64,000 nucleotides of DNA from assembly GCF_025369935.1 (NCBI RefSeq), contig NZ_CP104467.1, positions 6,083,001 through 6,147,000 on the forward strand, in the 5' to 3' direction. Below, one piece after another: positions 18,304-26,377 of the stretch. The stretch comes from Paenibacillus andongensis. Its GTDB lineage: Bacteria; Bacillota; Bacilli; Paenibacillales; NBRC-103111. Numbering within the stretch: position 1 is the stretch's first letter; each line of letters opens with the position of its first letter. Made by a program: the position numbers and the translations under genes. Under the pieces are notes generated by a model, which was not told where the DNA came from, made no database searches, and saw nothing but the letters and a program-made list of their open reading frames with translations.

Positions 18304-19227
18304 TTATTTGTATTGCGGGATCAGCTGAGCCCGTTTATTAATAAATTTATCAACCGCCATGGCCGCGATGGCTCCATCAGCAGCTGCGACAACCGCTTGC
18401 TTCACCGGTGTGCGTCTAACTTCTCCAGCCCCGAATACACCTGCAACTGGTGATTGCATCGAGCTATCCAGAATCATAAAACCTTCCGCGTCCAACGGAA
18501 CCTGATCTTGTAGGAAATCTGTGCCTGGTTTACTGCCGGATAGGAAGACAAACACACCATCCACTTGGATTATTTCCTCTGCACCAGAACTCGTGCGTAT
18601 CCTAAGCCCCTCTACATGCTTGTCTCCAAGCACTTCAAGCGGTTTGGCTTTGTAGAGAAAGTCAGTACGCGGCAATTCTGGAACGTTGTGAACGCCCTGC
18701 AGTTCAGGCCGTGGAACTATGAAGTATATTTTATCCGTAAATTTGCTTAACGCTTGCGCTTCTTCCAAGGCTTCCTCTGAATCACCAATGACAGCGACCG
18801 TTTTTCCATCGAAAAAGGCTCCATCACACGTTGCACATGTACTAACGCCGCGCCCTAACAAGTTTTCCTCCCCTGGCAGCATACGGTTGCGTCCTTTGGA
18901 ACCCGTCGCGATAACAATCGATTTGCCCTCATAGATTCCGTCAGCCGTAAATACATATTTCGTATCGCCTTCCACATCTACAGCTGTAATCGTTGTTTGG
19001 ATGAACTCCGCCCCAAAACCCTTGGCTTGCTCCCTCATCGTATCGAGTAAATCCTTACCTGATAACTCCCCAATGACACCCGGGTAATTCGCAATTTTGT
19101 GAGTGATGGCCAATGCTCCTGTATTCGGTGCCTTGTCAATCACTAGTGTCTTCAGATTTCCTCTTGCTGTATAGATAGCAGCTGAAGCTCCCGCCGGTCC
19201 AGCTCCAATAATTATGACATCATACAT
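18304..19227 (-). CDS. Thioredoxin-reductase-like flavoprotein
   Basis: This 307-residue FAD/NAD(P)H disulphide reductase has GAGPAGASAA (FAD site, about residues 8-17), CATCDG active-site dithiol (Cys131, Cys134), a nucleotide site at VIGDSEEALEEA, and the C-terminal FAD motif GVFGAGEVRRTP. The start ATG at 19227 follows AAGGAG; the longer frame has no ribosome site. It heads the operon with glutaredoxin and peroxiredoxin and is probably dedicated to that peroxide-reduction chain rather than being the general TrxB. Two PerR/Fur-like boxes lie upstream. Confidence 0.9.
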   Translation of the reverse strand: MYDVIIIGAGPAGASAAIYTARGNLKTLVIDKAPNTGALAITHKIANYPGVIGELSGKDLLDTMREQAKGFGAEFIQTTITAVDVEGDTKYVFTADGIYEGKSIVIATGSKGRNRMLPGEENLLGRGVSTCATCDGAFFDGKTVAVIGDSEEALEEAQALSKFTDKIYFIVPRPELQGVHNVPELPRTDFLYKAKPLEVLGDKHVEGLRIRTSSGAEEIIQVDGVFVFLSGSKPGTDFLQDQVPLDAEGFMILDSSMQSPVAGVFGAGEVRRTPVKQAVVAAADGAIAAMAVDKFINKRAQLIPQYK

Positions 19228-19284
19228 CGCTGTGCACTCCTTCAACTCATATTGACTGTTTGTCCAATGAGAATCCATATCAGA

Positions 19285-19342
19285 TAATAATTATTATAAA
19301 TAAATAAAAACAAAAGTCAATCCTTTTTGATAATTATTATAA
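19285..19342 (-). promoter_or_regulatory. Promoter with two PerR/Fur-like boxes
   Basis: The minus-strand promoter reads TTGACT (19315-19320), a 16-nt spacer, then TATAAT (19293-19298). Box 1 (TAATAATTATTATAA, 19285-19299) covers the -10. Box 2 (TGATAATTATTATAA, 19328-19342) lies just upstream of the -35. Each differs from the PerR 7-1-7 consensus TTATAATNATTATAA at one position. Box 2 also differs from the Fur box by a single base. Together with the gene products this makes PerR control the best reading. Confidence 0.75.
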
Positions 19343-19367
19343 ATAAGGAAAGAAGAAGTCTAAAAGA

Positions 19368-19498
19368 AGTCTAACGACATGAAAATGCCTACTAAGAACC
19401 TTGATAAATCAAGGTTTCTTTCTGTTTGTGGGATATTCTTGTCGTTTTTTTATGACAAGAATATCCCTATAAAACATACTGGCGACAAGAAAGTCCCT
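19368..19498. repeat. Left end array of 16-bp repeats
   Basis: Copies: CGACATGAAAATGCCT at 19375-19390; an inverted copy at 19430-19444; TGACAAGAATATCCCT at 19453-19468; CGACAAGAAAGTCCCT at 19483-19498. The second and third form a perfect 14-bp hairpin (19430-19467). The outer copy carries the 12-bp terminal repeat (19368-19379). A 9-bp string GAAGTCTAA is also duplicated just outside (19355 and 19366). Confidence 0.75.
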
Positions 19499-19658
19499 TT
19501 AAAACCTAGCAGTTGTCTGTGAAAAAAGTTATTTAGTTTATAAAAAAGTAGTTAAAATATTGATTACCAATAATCTTTACGTTAAGATATCCTATCATAA
19601 TGTGATTAATAATCCGATAGACTACCTTAAATTTATCAATAAATATTCATTTTTAACT

Positions 19659-19689
19659 TGTAGATACTACCCCCAAAAAATTAGACGGA
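19659..19689. mobile_element. Relic of an IS3-family end
   Basis: TGTA followed a few bases later by ACCCCCAAAAAATTAGAC resembles the terminal inverted repeat of IS3-family (IS150-type) elements, which characteristically read ACCCCCAAAAAGTTAGAC. No transposase frame and no partner end is present. It sits inside the putative ger element. Confidence 0.4.
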
Positions 19690-19694
19690 CTAAT

Positions 19695-19733
19695 GAAGCA
19701 CTGCTACGAAATTGCGAGCAGGCTTCTTTTTAT
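19695..19733 (+). terminator. Terminator upstream of ger operon
   Basis: GAAGC(A)CTGCT pairs with AGCAGGCTTC with one bulged A, and is followed by TTTTTATTTC. It lies 68 nt before the first ger gene on the same strand with no gene ahead of it. It may be left from an excised or decayed insertion, or it may shield the ger operon from read-through. Confidence 0.65.
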
Positions 19734-19800
19734 TTCTTGGAATAAAATGACATAAAACCACACAAAATAAGAAAACAGATTTCGGGAAGGGGGGAGTGCC

Positions 19801-21198
19801 ATGGAGCAAAGCATTCCAGTGGATGTGAATGAAAATGTTACGATCAATTACGAAGCGTTACAACATATATTTCACCATTGTGAAGATATCGTATTTAGAC
19901 CGTTAAAATTTACGGATCACTCAGATATTTTACTCGTTTATATTGCAGAGATGACAGACTCGGATAAACTGGAACAGATTATATCGGCATGTATGATTAG
20001 TCGCGATTTTGATCGACTGACACAGTATAAAAGTGTTTATCACTTATCGGAAATTGTAGCAAAAGTATTGAAAGGCAGTACGGCCATTTTTTTAGACGGT
20101 AAGCCTTTTGCGTATTTAGCAGATCTGACCGATTTCAAACAACGCGCGATTAATGAACCATCCAATGAGGCATCTATTCGCGGTCCGCGTGAAGGATTTA
20201 CCGAAGACTTAAAAACAAACTTAAGCATGATTCGAAGAAAAATAAGTCATCCCAAACTAAAGTTCGAAAAGCATCAAGCAGGAGAACTGACCAATACGGA
20301 GTTTGTCGTTGCGTATATCGAAGAGCAGGTCAAACCAGAGTTGCTTCAAGAAGTCCGAAGAAGACTTCATACTTTTCAAACGAATCAATTGCTGGACTCG
20401 GGATATATAGAAGAATTTATTGAGGACAAGACCTTTTCTCTATTCCCGCAAATCCAAAATACGGAACGTCCGGACACCGTATCTGCGAGTCTATTGGCAG
20501 GCAGAGTAGCCATTATCGTCGACGGCTCTCCGAACGCTTTATTGTTGCCTATGACATTTTGGGCAGGTTTTCAAGCAGCGGAAGACCATTATGAACGCTT
20601 TTTATATGTCTCGGCAGTCAGACTTATACGTTTCCTGCTGGCAATTATGTCTTGCTTACTTCCTTCCGTATATGTTGCGCTTACGACGTTCCATCCACAG
20701 ATGATTCCGCTTGCGTTGATGCTCAGTATTTCAGTATCGAGAGAAGGTATTCCGTTTCCAACCGTAATCGAAACATTGTTGATGGAACTGATGTTCGAAG
20801 GATTGCGGGAAGCTGGTCTTCGGTTGCCTAAAGCAATCGGTTCAGCAGTAAGTATTGTAGGGGCGCTGGTTATTGGGGAAGCGGCTGTCCAAGCTGGATT
20901 TATCTCTGCTCCTATCGTGATGATCGTTGCCGGTACCGGAATTGCCTCGTTTGCTTTTCCGAGTTATAGTTTGGCATTGCCGTTTCGAATTCTACGGTTT
21001 CCACTTCTGATGTTAGGTGGATTCCTAGGTCTGTATGGTGTCGCCATCGGGATCATGTTCGTCATGATTCATCTTGTGTCGCTGAAGTCATTCGGCGTCC
21101 CTTATTTAAAACAGGTAGCGCCTATTGGACGAGAATTCTGGAAAGATACGCTTATACGAATGAATAAACGATACGCATCGGAGCAACGAAGACAATGA
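19801..21198 (+). CDS. Spore germinant receptor subunit A (GerA/GerKA family)
   Basis: This 465-residue inner-membrane protein of the spore belongs to the GerA family. A soluble N-terminal half (about residues 1-240) contains NEASIRGPREGFTEDLKTN, a hallmark of the family. The C-terminal half carries about five membrane helices (about 280-440), including SREGIPFPTVIETLLMEL. With the B and C subunits it senses nutrient germinants in the dormant spore. A strong ribosome site (aagggggga) precedes the ATG. Its stop overlaps the next start. Expression is expected in the forespore, but no sigma-G promoter could be assigned with certainty. Confidence 0.92.
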   Translation: MEQSIPVDVNENVTINYEALQHIFHHCEDIVFRPLKFTDHSDILLVYIAEMTDSDKLEQIISACMISRDFDRLTQYKSVYHLSEIVAKVLKGSTAIFLDGKPFAYLADLTDFKQRAINEPSNEASIRGPREGFTEDLKTNLSMIRRKISHPKLKFEKHQAGELTNTEFVVAYIEEQVKPELLQEVRRRLHTFQTNQLLDSGYIEEFIEDKTFSLFPQIQNTERPDTVSASLLAGRVAIIVDGSPNALLLPMTFWAGFQAAEDHYERFLYVSAVRLIRFLLAIMSCLLPSVYVALTTFHPQMIPLALMLSISVSREGIPFPTVIETLLMELMFEGLREAGLRLPKAIGSAVSIVGALVIGEAAVQAGFISAPIVMIVAGTGIASFAFPSYSLALPFRILRFPLLMLGGFLGLYGVAIGIMFVMIHLVSLKSFGVPYLKQVAPIGREFWKDTLIRMNKRYASEQRRQ

Positions 21199-22364
21199 GG
21201 AAAATGAAGAAAATGAGTTTAATCCTGTGGATTGCACTGACAATGTTAATTTCTGGATGTTGGGACAGGAATGAAATTAATGATTACGCTTTCTGGATTG
21301 GAACTGCTCTTGATTTATCAGAGAGCGGAAAACTTCAAAAAAGCGCTCAGGTTGCAGTGCCCGCTAATTTCAAGAGCACCAAAGGGGGAGGGGGAAGCGA
21401 GCAAAGAGCAAATATTGTACTTACAGCGACCGGAACTTCAATCGTAGACTTGACACAACAAATTCAAGACAAACTACCCCGGAGGGTTTTTCTTGGACAA
21501 CGCAGGTCCATTTTCATCGGAGAAAAGCTAGCGAAAAAAGGATTAGTTGATATTATGGATCAATTTACACGAAATACGGATACGCGTATGCGTACGGATA
21601 TATTTGTTGTGAATAATGGAGAAGGAAAAGATATATTAAAAATCAACAGTCCGTTTAATCAATTCTCAGCGATCGTAGCCGTTGATCAAGACCGATTTTG
21701 CCGTTTAGGGGATACTGCCTTACGAGATGTCTTACTCGATGTAGGACGAGATGGCATCCGGCCTTCCATGCCGATGGTTGAGATTTCACCGAATAGTGAA
21801 CAAGAGAAACATGAAATAATCGAAGTTAAATCCGTTGCTATCTTTAATAAAGACTTGCAAATGGTCGGGAAAGTGAGCGGGAGAGAATCCCTGGAAATGT
21901 TTTGGGTTAAAGGTGTGTTAAAAGATCAATTTCTTACTGAAGAAACGGAGGAAGGCAGCATATCGTTATACGAATCCAATTTAAAAAGATCCATTCGCAC
22001 AGAATTTAAAGATAATAAACTTAAAGCCTACGTGAAGCTAGAGGGAACAGGAAGAGTCCTTGAAAACAACACGAATACGGATATTTCCGTAACCGCAGAA
22101 CGAACGCCGTTAGAACGTAAGCTTAATGAAATCAAAGCAAAGAAAGTAGAAGCAACCATTAAGAAAATGCAGCTTCAATATGGTCAGGATGTGTTTGGAA
22201 TCGGAGAAGAAATTCACAAAGAACACCCTTACCGATGGAAAGAACTTCGTAACAGCTGGGATCAAATATTCCCGACAGTTGAAGTATCGGTTAATGTCAA
22301 ATTGAAAATTCAGAATATGGGGAATATTGGAAAACGCATCCCGGGAATAGGAGAAAGAACGTGA
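21195..22364 (+). CDS. Spore germinant receptor lipoprotein C (Ger(x)C family)
   Basis: This 389-residue lipoprotein has a short basic N-terminus, a hydrophobic signal and the lipobox LISGC, so Cys22 is the lipidated residue, followed by WDRNEIND as in other GerC proteins. The rest is the soluble Ger(x)C body. It is exported to the outer face of the spore inner membrane and completes the receptor. The ATG overlaps the A-subunit stop (ATGA), and the next gene's GTG overlaps this stop, giving a tightly coupled A-C-B operon. Length matches the family. Confidence 0.92.
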   Translation: MRKMKKMSLILWIALTMLISGCWDRNEINDYAFWIGTALDLSESGKLQKSAQVAVPANFKSTKGGGGSEQRANIVLTATGTSIVDLTQQIQDKLPRRVFLGQRRSIFIGEKLAKKGLVDIMDQFTRNTDTRMRTDIFVVNNGEGKDILKINSPFNQFSAIVAVDQDRFCRLGDTALRDVLLDVGRDGIRPSMPMVEISPNSEQEKHEIIEVKSVAIFNKDLQMVGKVSGRESLEMFWVKGVLKDQFLTEETEEGSISLYESNLKRSIRTEFKDNKLKAYVKLEGTGRVLENNTNTDISVTAERTPLERKLNEIKAKKVEATIKKMQLQYGQDVFGIGEEIHKEHPYRWKELRNSWDQIFPTVEVSVNVKLKIQNMGNIGKRIPGIGERT

Positions 22365-23452
22365 AAATCTCGCCTTGGCAGTTGTTTTGGATGCTCACAA
22401 CGTTAGAAATTTCAATGAGTATTTGGCTTACTGTATCTCCATCGATCGAGATTGCTAAACAAGACGCATGGATCTCTCTAGCGGTGGCAGGTGCAATTGG
22501 ACTAGTTGTGACATTGATTTTAGTGCGAGTTTGTCAACGGCATTCTTCACACACACTGGTGGAGTTTGCACAAAAGCTTTTTGGGAAGTGGGTCGGAAAG
22601 CTAATTGGTGCGTTGTATATTTTGATGTGGTTTTCAGTATCAGCAGATATACTGAGAATATTCTCCTTATTTATTAAGCAATTTCTTTTTCACGATACTC
22701 CGATTTGGGTCATAGCAGCTCTTATGGTCGCTGCTATGGTTTACATAAACTACGCAGGAAGTATCGAAGGTATTGCTCGCTTCAGTGAAATGGCAGGACC
22801 ATTGCTTCTGGTCGGCATTGTCATTACTTTTGGATTAAATTTAACGAATCTGCACCCAGCGCTTCTTTTACCGATATATGCAGACTCTGGGGTAATAGCT
22901 ATATTGAAGGGGTCATTGGTGAATGCATCATTTCTAGGAGAGTCCATGATGATCATGATGTTAGTGCCTTTTATTGCGAATTCTGAAAAGATGCTTAAGC
23001 CCACACTACTAGCGATCTGCATTCCATCCTTGATTGCCGTACTTACGGCAATTTTTGTAATTATGACATTCGGAACAAATATCGGATCAACCTTAATTTT
23101 TCCGTATTTTAGTATGGTTCGATTTATTAATTATCTAGAATTTATTCAAAACATGGATGTCTGGATTATGTTCATCTGGATTTTCAGTGTATTCGTAAAG
23201 TTAGCCATTTACTTGTTCATCAACAGTTATGGAACTGCACAATTGATTGGCATCAAGAACTGGCGGGTAATGATTGGATTTGCTGCAACCGCCATTTTCA
23301 CTATTTCCTTAGTGCCTGCAAACGTCATAGGTCTGTTGGATTATGCGAAATTCGTATGGATTATTTACATTTTTCCAATTTTCATCGTTGGACTACCGAT
23401 TATTTTTTTGCTCGTTAGTAAAGTAAGAGGCAAATCACTCGCACATGAATAG
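22361..23452 (+). CDS. Spore germinant receptor permease-like subunit B
   Basis: This 363-residue GerAB/YndE-type protein of the APC superfamily has about ten membrane helices and begins KISPWQLFWMLTTLEI, close to the usual GerB start. The B subunit is thought to bind the germinant. The GTG start overlaps the GerC stop by 4 nt. It is the last gene of the operon, and the right-hand repeat array of the putative element starts about 90 nt after its stop. Confidence 0.9.
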   Translation: MKISPWQLFWMLTTLEISMSIWLTVSPSIEIAKQDAWISLAVAGAIGLVVTLILVRVCQRHSSHTLVEFAQKLFGKWVGKLIGALYILMWFSVSADILRIFSLFIKQFLFHDTPIWVIAALMVAAMVYINYAGSIEGIARFSEMAGPLLLVGIVITFGLNLTNLHPALLLPIYADSGVIAILKGSLVNASFLGESMMIMMLVPFIANSEKMLKPTLLAICIPSLIAVLTAIFVIMTFGTNIGSTLIFPYFSMVRFINYLEFIQNMDVWIMFIWIFSVFVKLAIYLFINSYGTAQLIGIKNWRVMIGFAATAIFTISLVPANVIGLLDYAKFVWIIYIFPIFIVGLPIIFLLVSKVRGKSLAHE

Positions 23453-23545
23453 AAATAGATCGGCTACGTGATCTATTTAACCCAAAGATATGCTTTATCC
23501 TTACCATTTTGTTTGGCTAAATCAAAAATGACTGTAACACATTCG

Positions 23546-23664
23546 AGGGATTTTCATGTCGCATAGTTCGTTTTTAAGGTATTTTTTTGTCATGAAATTC
23601 TGCGATTTTAATGTTTGTAGTGGTATTTTTGTCGCTAATGGGAATAGATTCTTGTCGTTAGACT
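23546..23664. repeat. Right end array of 16-bp repeats
   Basis: Read inward on the minus strand the copies are CGACAAGAATCTATTCCC (23640-23657), CGACAAAAATACCA (23621-23634), TGACAAAAAAATACCT (23577-23592) and CGACATGAAAATCCCT (23546-23561). The outermost carries the 12-bp terminal repeat at 23653-23664. They match the left array in inverted orientation. The innermost copy here differs from the outermost left copy at one position. Confidence 0.75.
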
Positions 23665-23742
23665 ACTGTTCATACAATCGATGATGTTGCTGCGAATAAA
23701 GAACCCTTATTAAGTCACCAACATAAGAGCTCTCACTACTAT

Positions 23743-24873
23743 CTATTGGAACGCATAAACGTCTTCTAATTCCAGAGCCACCTCTTTAATATCATAGCCG
23801 GCTAGTCGAATCGCTCGGATTCGCTCATCCACCGGGACAGGATCGCTGCGCAATGCCCTCATTAACCACTGCACCCATACAGCAATGTCTTGTTTCAAAC
23901 ACACGAATGCGAAAAAGCCTGCCCTCAGATCCGCTTCTTCCGGAAAAACATCGGATACCACGCAGGGGACTCCTGCGGCTTGCGCTTCTATCAAAACCAT
24001 AGGCAAACCATCTTTGAATGAAGGAAGAACCATGACATCAAATTCCTGAAGGAGCTCAGAAATATCGTCTCGCAGTCCTAGTAGATGAACGCGATTTTGG
24101 ATTCCTTTTTGCTCGATCAATGCTAGAATCTGAGGCCGCAATGCACCATCCCCCACCAAAATAAGCCTCGCATTCGGCACACGGTACAGCAGCTCTTCAA
24201 AAATCTCAATCAGAAATGTATGATTCTTTGCTGCGCTAAACCGTCCAATATGACCAATAATTGGTTCATTGGGTGGAATATGCAACTGCTCGCGGAGCGT
24301 CATGGGTTTCTGTAATCTACTTGCAAATCGACCGACATCGATCCCATTACGCACCATTCTGCCGCGTTTATCTTTAACCCATTGATACCCGAATAACGCC
24401 TGACTTATCGTGATCGAGCTGCTTACCCAGCTGGTGGCAATTCGCCTTATCATGTTCCTTTTTAGCCATCGAGATATCTTAGTCGTTGAAGAAGAGTATG
24501 TAAAATCACTTGTACTGTGATAATGCGCAATACGAATATCAATGCCATACAGCTTTGATGTTAACAAAGTTAAGACACTAGCTTCATATGTATGATTATG
24601 TAAAGCATGGAAGGGGCCGTGTTGTTGAATCGTCGACTTTAACTCATATATGTAACCCATCCAGCCCGCTCTAGGTCTCTGCAGGATGAATATCCTTCCA
24701 CCAAATGCTCGTATTTCTTCATCGTAATCAGAAGGATTATGTGTGTGGACAACAAAATCAAATTGAATCTTTGATCGATCCAAGTGCCGATACACGTTCA
24801 TAATAAAGCTCTGCGCTTCTCCACGATTCATATCACTAATATGATGTAAGATCCGAACGGGTTGATCGCTCAA
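23743..24873 (-). CDS. Glycosyltransferase family 4 (EpsF-like)
   Basis: This 376-residue GT-B fold enzyme has an N-terminal acceptor-side domain beginning VRILHHISDMNRGEAQSF and a C-terminal group-1 nucleotide-sugar domain with GHIGRFSAAKNH and the ExnE-type motif FKDGLPMVLIEAQAAG. It resembles EpsF of Bacillus exopolysaccharide clusters and would transfer a sugar from a nucleotide donor to a cell-surface glycan or lipid in the cytosol. No other glycan-assembly genes are near, so the acceptor is unknown. The sequence just upstream of the ATG (aaggggga) is a good ribosome site. Confidence 0.88.
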   Translation of the reverse strand: MSDQPVRILHHISDMNRGEAQSFIMNVYRHLDRSKIQFDFVVHTHNPSDYDEEIRAFGGRIFILQRPRAGWMGYIYELKSTIQQHGPFHALHNHTYEASVLTLLTSKLYGIDIRIAHYHSTSDFTYSSSTTKISRWLKRNMIRRIATSWVSSSITISQALFGYQWVKDKRGRMVRNGIDVGRFASRLQKPMTLREQLHIPPNEPIIGHIGRFSAAKNHTFLIEIFEELLYRVPNARLILVGDGALRPQILALIEQKGIQNRVHLLGLRDDISELLQEFDVMVLPSFKDGLPMVLIEAQAAGVPCVVSDVFPEEADLRAGFFAFVCLKQDIAVWVQWLMRALRSDPVPVDERIRAIRLAGYDIKEVALELEDVYAFQ

Positions 24874-25151
24874 TACACATTCCCCCTTAAAGTTGTACAG
24901 GTAATTTTTGAAAAAGCTGAATTCGTATTCTATGGTTTAGATGAATGTATGCCAAAGGGGAAAATCAAGAGGAATAGTAACCGAGAGAGTAATTTATGTA
25001 AGCGCTATCCAAAAAGAATTGTAGCATGAAAACTACAGATTTCCTACTTAAATATTAAGATTTGATAAAGAAATTTAGGTTATTTCATCCAATACATGTA
25101 ATAAATGATAAAACGCCATGTTTCGGGGTAAAGGAAATGTGGTAACAAAAT
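24874..25151. other. Gene-free AT-rich spacer
   Basis: This stretch lies between the glycosyltransferase start and the terminator at 25152. It must carry the glycosyltransferase promoter. Beyond AT-rich tracts I see no repeat, RNA fold or open frame with a ribosome site. Confidence 0.4.
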
Positions 25152-25185
25152 ACCGAGAAACTTTCTGATAAGAAAGCATCTCGGT
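25152..25185. terminator. Bidirectional terminator
   Basis: ACCGAGA-AA-CTTTCT pairs with AGAAAG-CA-TCTCGGT around a GATA loop, with one internal 2-nt mismatch. On the minus strand it lies 32 nt past the Gly/His-rich gene and is followed by ATTTTG. Confidence 0.7.
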
Positions 25186-25217
25186 TCTTATACATTATCA
25201 AGTTAGGCTTATATTGT

Positions 25218-25589
25218 CTAAATACCTGGATAACCCGGGGAATATGGCGGGTATGGGTATGGACATTGACATAGATAATCCTGGTATGGATATGGACATG
25301 GACATGAATATGGATATGGATATGGATATGGATGTGGATAGTAAGGCTGTGTCGCATTCAATAAATAAGGGGCTACAACCAAAGGCAGCAGATTATTCAC
25401 TCCATGTCCAAAGTGATGAAACCCGCCATGCCCTGGGAAGCCATGATGACCGGGGCCAATATGACCAGGACCGCCATGTCCGGGGCCGCCATGCCCTGGA
25501 CCCCCATGCCCTGGACCGCCATGACTAGGGCCGCCACCGTGAGGCCCACCTACTGGCGGACGAAATTCTTGCTCTTCTGGTTTCGTCAT
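25218..25589 (-). CDS. Gly/His-rich and Tyr/Pro-rich low-complexity protein
   Basis: This 123-residue protein has three zones. A short acidic head (MTKPEEQEFRPP) is followed by a Gly-Pro-His zone with repeats of HGGPG (about residues 16-60). After a short hydrophobic stretch (NNLLPLVVAPYLL) comes a Tyr-Pro zone (YPYPYPY and CPCPYPY, about 85-120) with four cysteines. The composition suggests a spore-coat or surface structural protein, or a metal binder, but no family is recognised. No good ribosome site was found. The ATG at 25589 is preferred over a GTG four codons upstream only because it is an ATG. The terminator downstream supports a real gene. Confidence 0.6.
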   Translation of the reverse strand: MTKPEEQEFRPPVGGPHGGGPSHGGPGHGGPGHGGPGHGGPGHIGPGHHGFPGHGGFHHFGHGVNNLLPLVVAPYLLNATQPYYPHPYPYPYPYSCPCPYPYQDYLCQCPYPYPPYSPGYPGI

Positions 25590-25714
25590 CTTGAAGATCA
25601 CTCACATTCTTGTATAGTTAATTGCCTACAATACTGTATGTGTGCGATTGCCTAGTTGGTGACCATTTCACAAAAAATTGGGCGTTTATTTTCATACACA
25701 TGGTAACAAGCTTA

Positions 25715-26032
25715 TTATTTCCGGTCTTTCCAGATATCGCAGAGTCCTACGAAAAAAACAACAATTGTCGTGATCACAATAAACCGAATATCCCAAGCGT
25801 TCGGGAAATCATTCACCTGAGTACCCGAAGCACGAAGAACAAGAACAAACAAGAGCAGTACTAAATCAAAAAACATACAATAAGCCATACGAGCTGAAAG
25901 CTTATGGAGTGGGAGTTTGTCCATTATTTTGGCGAATCCTAAGAGGTCTGACCATCTTCCAGGTTCGTTGGATTTTTTCTGGGGGGAATTGTCCTCTTGT
26001 CGATCAGAGATCGGCTTTTGCTCGTTTTGCAT
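25715..26032 (-). CDS. Small membrane protein, unrecognised
   Basis: The predicted 105-residue protein has a charged N-terminal third (MQNEQKPISDRQEDNSPQKK) and two membrane helices at about residues 50-70 and 82-100. No family is recognised. The start at 26032 lies inside the end of the preceding membrane-protein gene, a 29-nt overlap suggesting translational coupling. An upstream in-frame ATG at 26068 would overlap by 65 nt. The ribosome site is weak in both cases. Confidence 0.5.
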   Translation of the reverse strand: MQNEQKPISDRQEDNSPQKKSNEPGRWSDLLGFAKIMDKLPLHKLSARMAYCMFFDLVLLLFVLVLRASGTQVNDFPNAWDIRFIVITTIVVFFVGLCDIWKDRK

Positions 26033-26225
26033 CTTTCTTGCCAGCACCTTGCGTAGACCCCTGGACATCCAACCACATCAGAATGGCTCCGACGAAGCTA
26101 AACCCCGCTATACATATTCCCCCCAACGGAGATAATAACCCCACCTCCCAAGTCATCACGAAAGCTAGAAAACTCACCAAAAGTAAAAGAACTGCACCTG
26201 TCTTTTTCATTGAGTTGCCTATCAT
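26004..26225 (-). CDS. Small two-helix membrane protein, unrecognised
   Basis: This 73-residue protein has two hydrophobic helices (about residues 9-27 and 32-52) and a basic C-terminus (GKKDAKRAKADL). A strong ribosome site (gaggaggtg) lies 10 nt before the ATG. It overlaps the next small membrane-protein gene and probably forms a two-gene unit with it. Function unknown. Confidence 0.6.
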   Translation of the reverse strand: MIGNSMKKTGAVLLLLVSFLAFVMTWEVGLLSPLGGICIAGFSFVGAILMWLDVQGSTQGAGKKDAKRAKADL

Positions 26226-26317
26226 ATCTCTTGCACCTCCTCTATCGTAAGATCTTATAGTATATGAGAGATTGATAGATTCGGTGATAGATGGTAGACG
26301 GTGCCCTTTACAAACGA

Positions 26318-26357
26318 AAAAAGGACCTGTGGGGTCGTCACCACCTCAAGTCCTTTT
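26318..26357 (-). terminator. Terminator of prkA
   Basis: On the minus strand AAAAAGGACTTGAGGTGG pairs with CCCACAGGTCCTTTTTT with small internal mismatches. It lies 21 nt past the prkA stop codon and ends in a run of T. The A-rich 5' side lets it work on both strands. Confidence 0.85.
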
Positions 26358-26377
26358 TATACTTCCACTATGAAGTT

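Larger units (their letters stand above)
19368..23664. mobile_element. Putative non-autonomous element carrying a ger operon
   Basis: A perfect 12-bp inverted repeat, AGTCTAACGACA, bounds 4297 bp. Inside each end lies an array of a 16-bp repeat with consensus CGACAAGAATATCCCT: four copies on the left and four on the right. Seven point inward and one left copy is inverted. Multiple transposase-binding repeats at both ends are typical of IS21-type and Tn7/Tn552-type elements. The enclosed genes are only the three ger genes and there is no transposase, so mobility would need a helper. No target-site duplication was found beside the 12-bp repeats. The enclosed DNA is more AT-rich than the flanks. 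Confidence 0.55.

Noticed and set aside
19430-19467. Perfect 14-bp hairpin as a terminator
   Set aside because: No T tract follows either arm, and the arms are two copies of the 16-bp end repeat, which explains the symmetry better.
19560-19745. 61-residue frame before the ger operon
   Set aside because: It has no ribosome site, ends past a terminator and covers an IS-like relic; the composition is not protein-like.
23665-23669. Target-site duplication flanking the putative ger element
   Set aside because: The 5 bp outside the 12-bp repeats differ on the two sides (aaaga and actgt), so no duplication is claimed.
25085-25357. Minus-strand frame with alternating Ile-His repeats
   Set aside because: It is a shadow of the Tyr-Pro codons of the Gly/His-rich gene in another frame, runs through the terminator and lacks a ribosome site.
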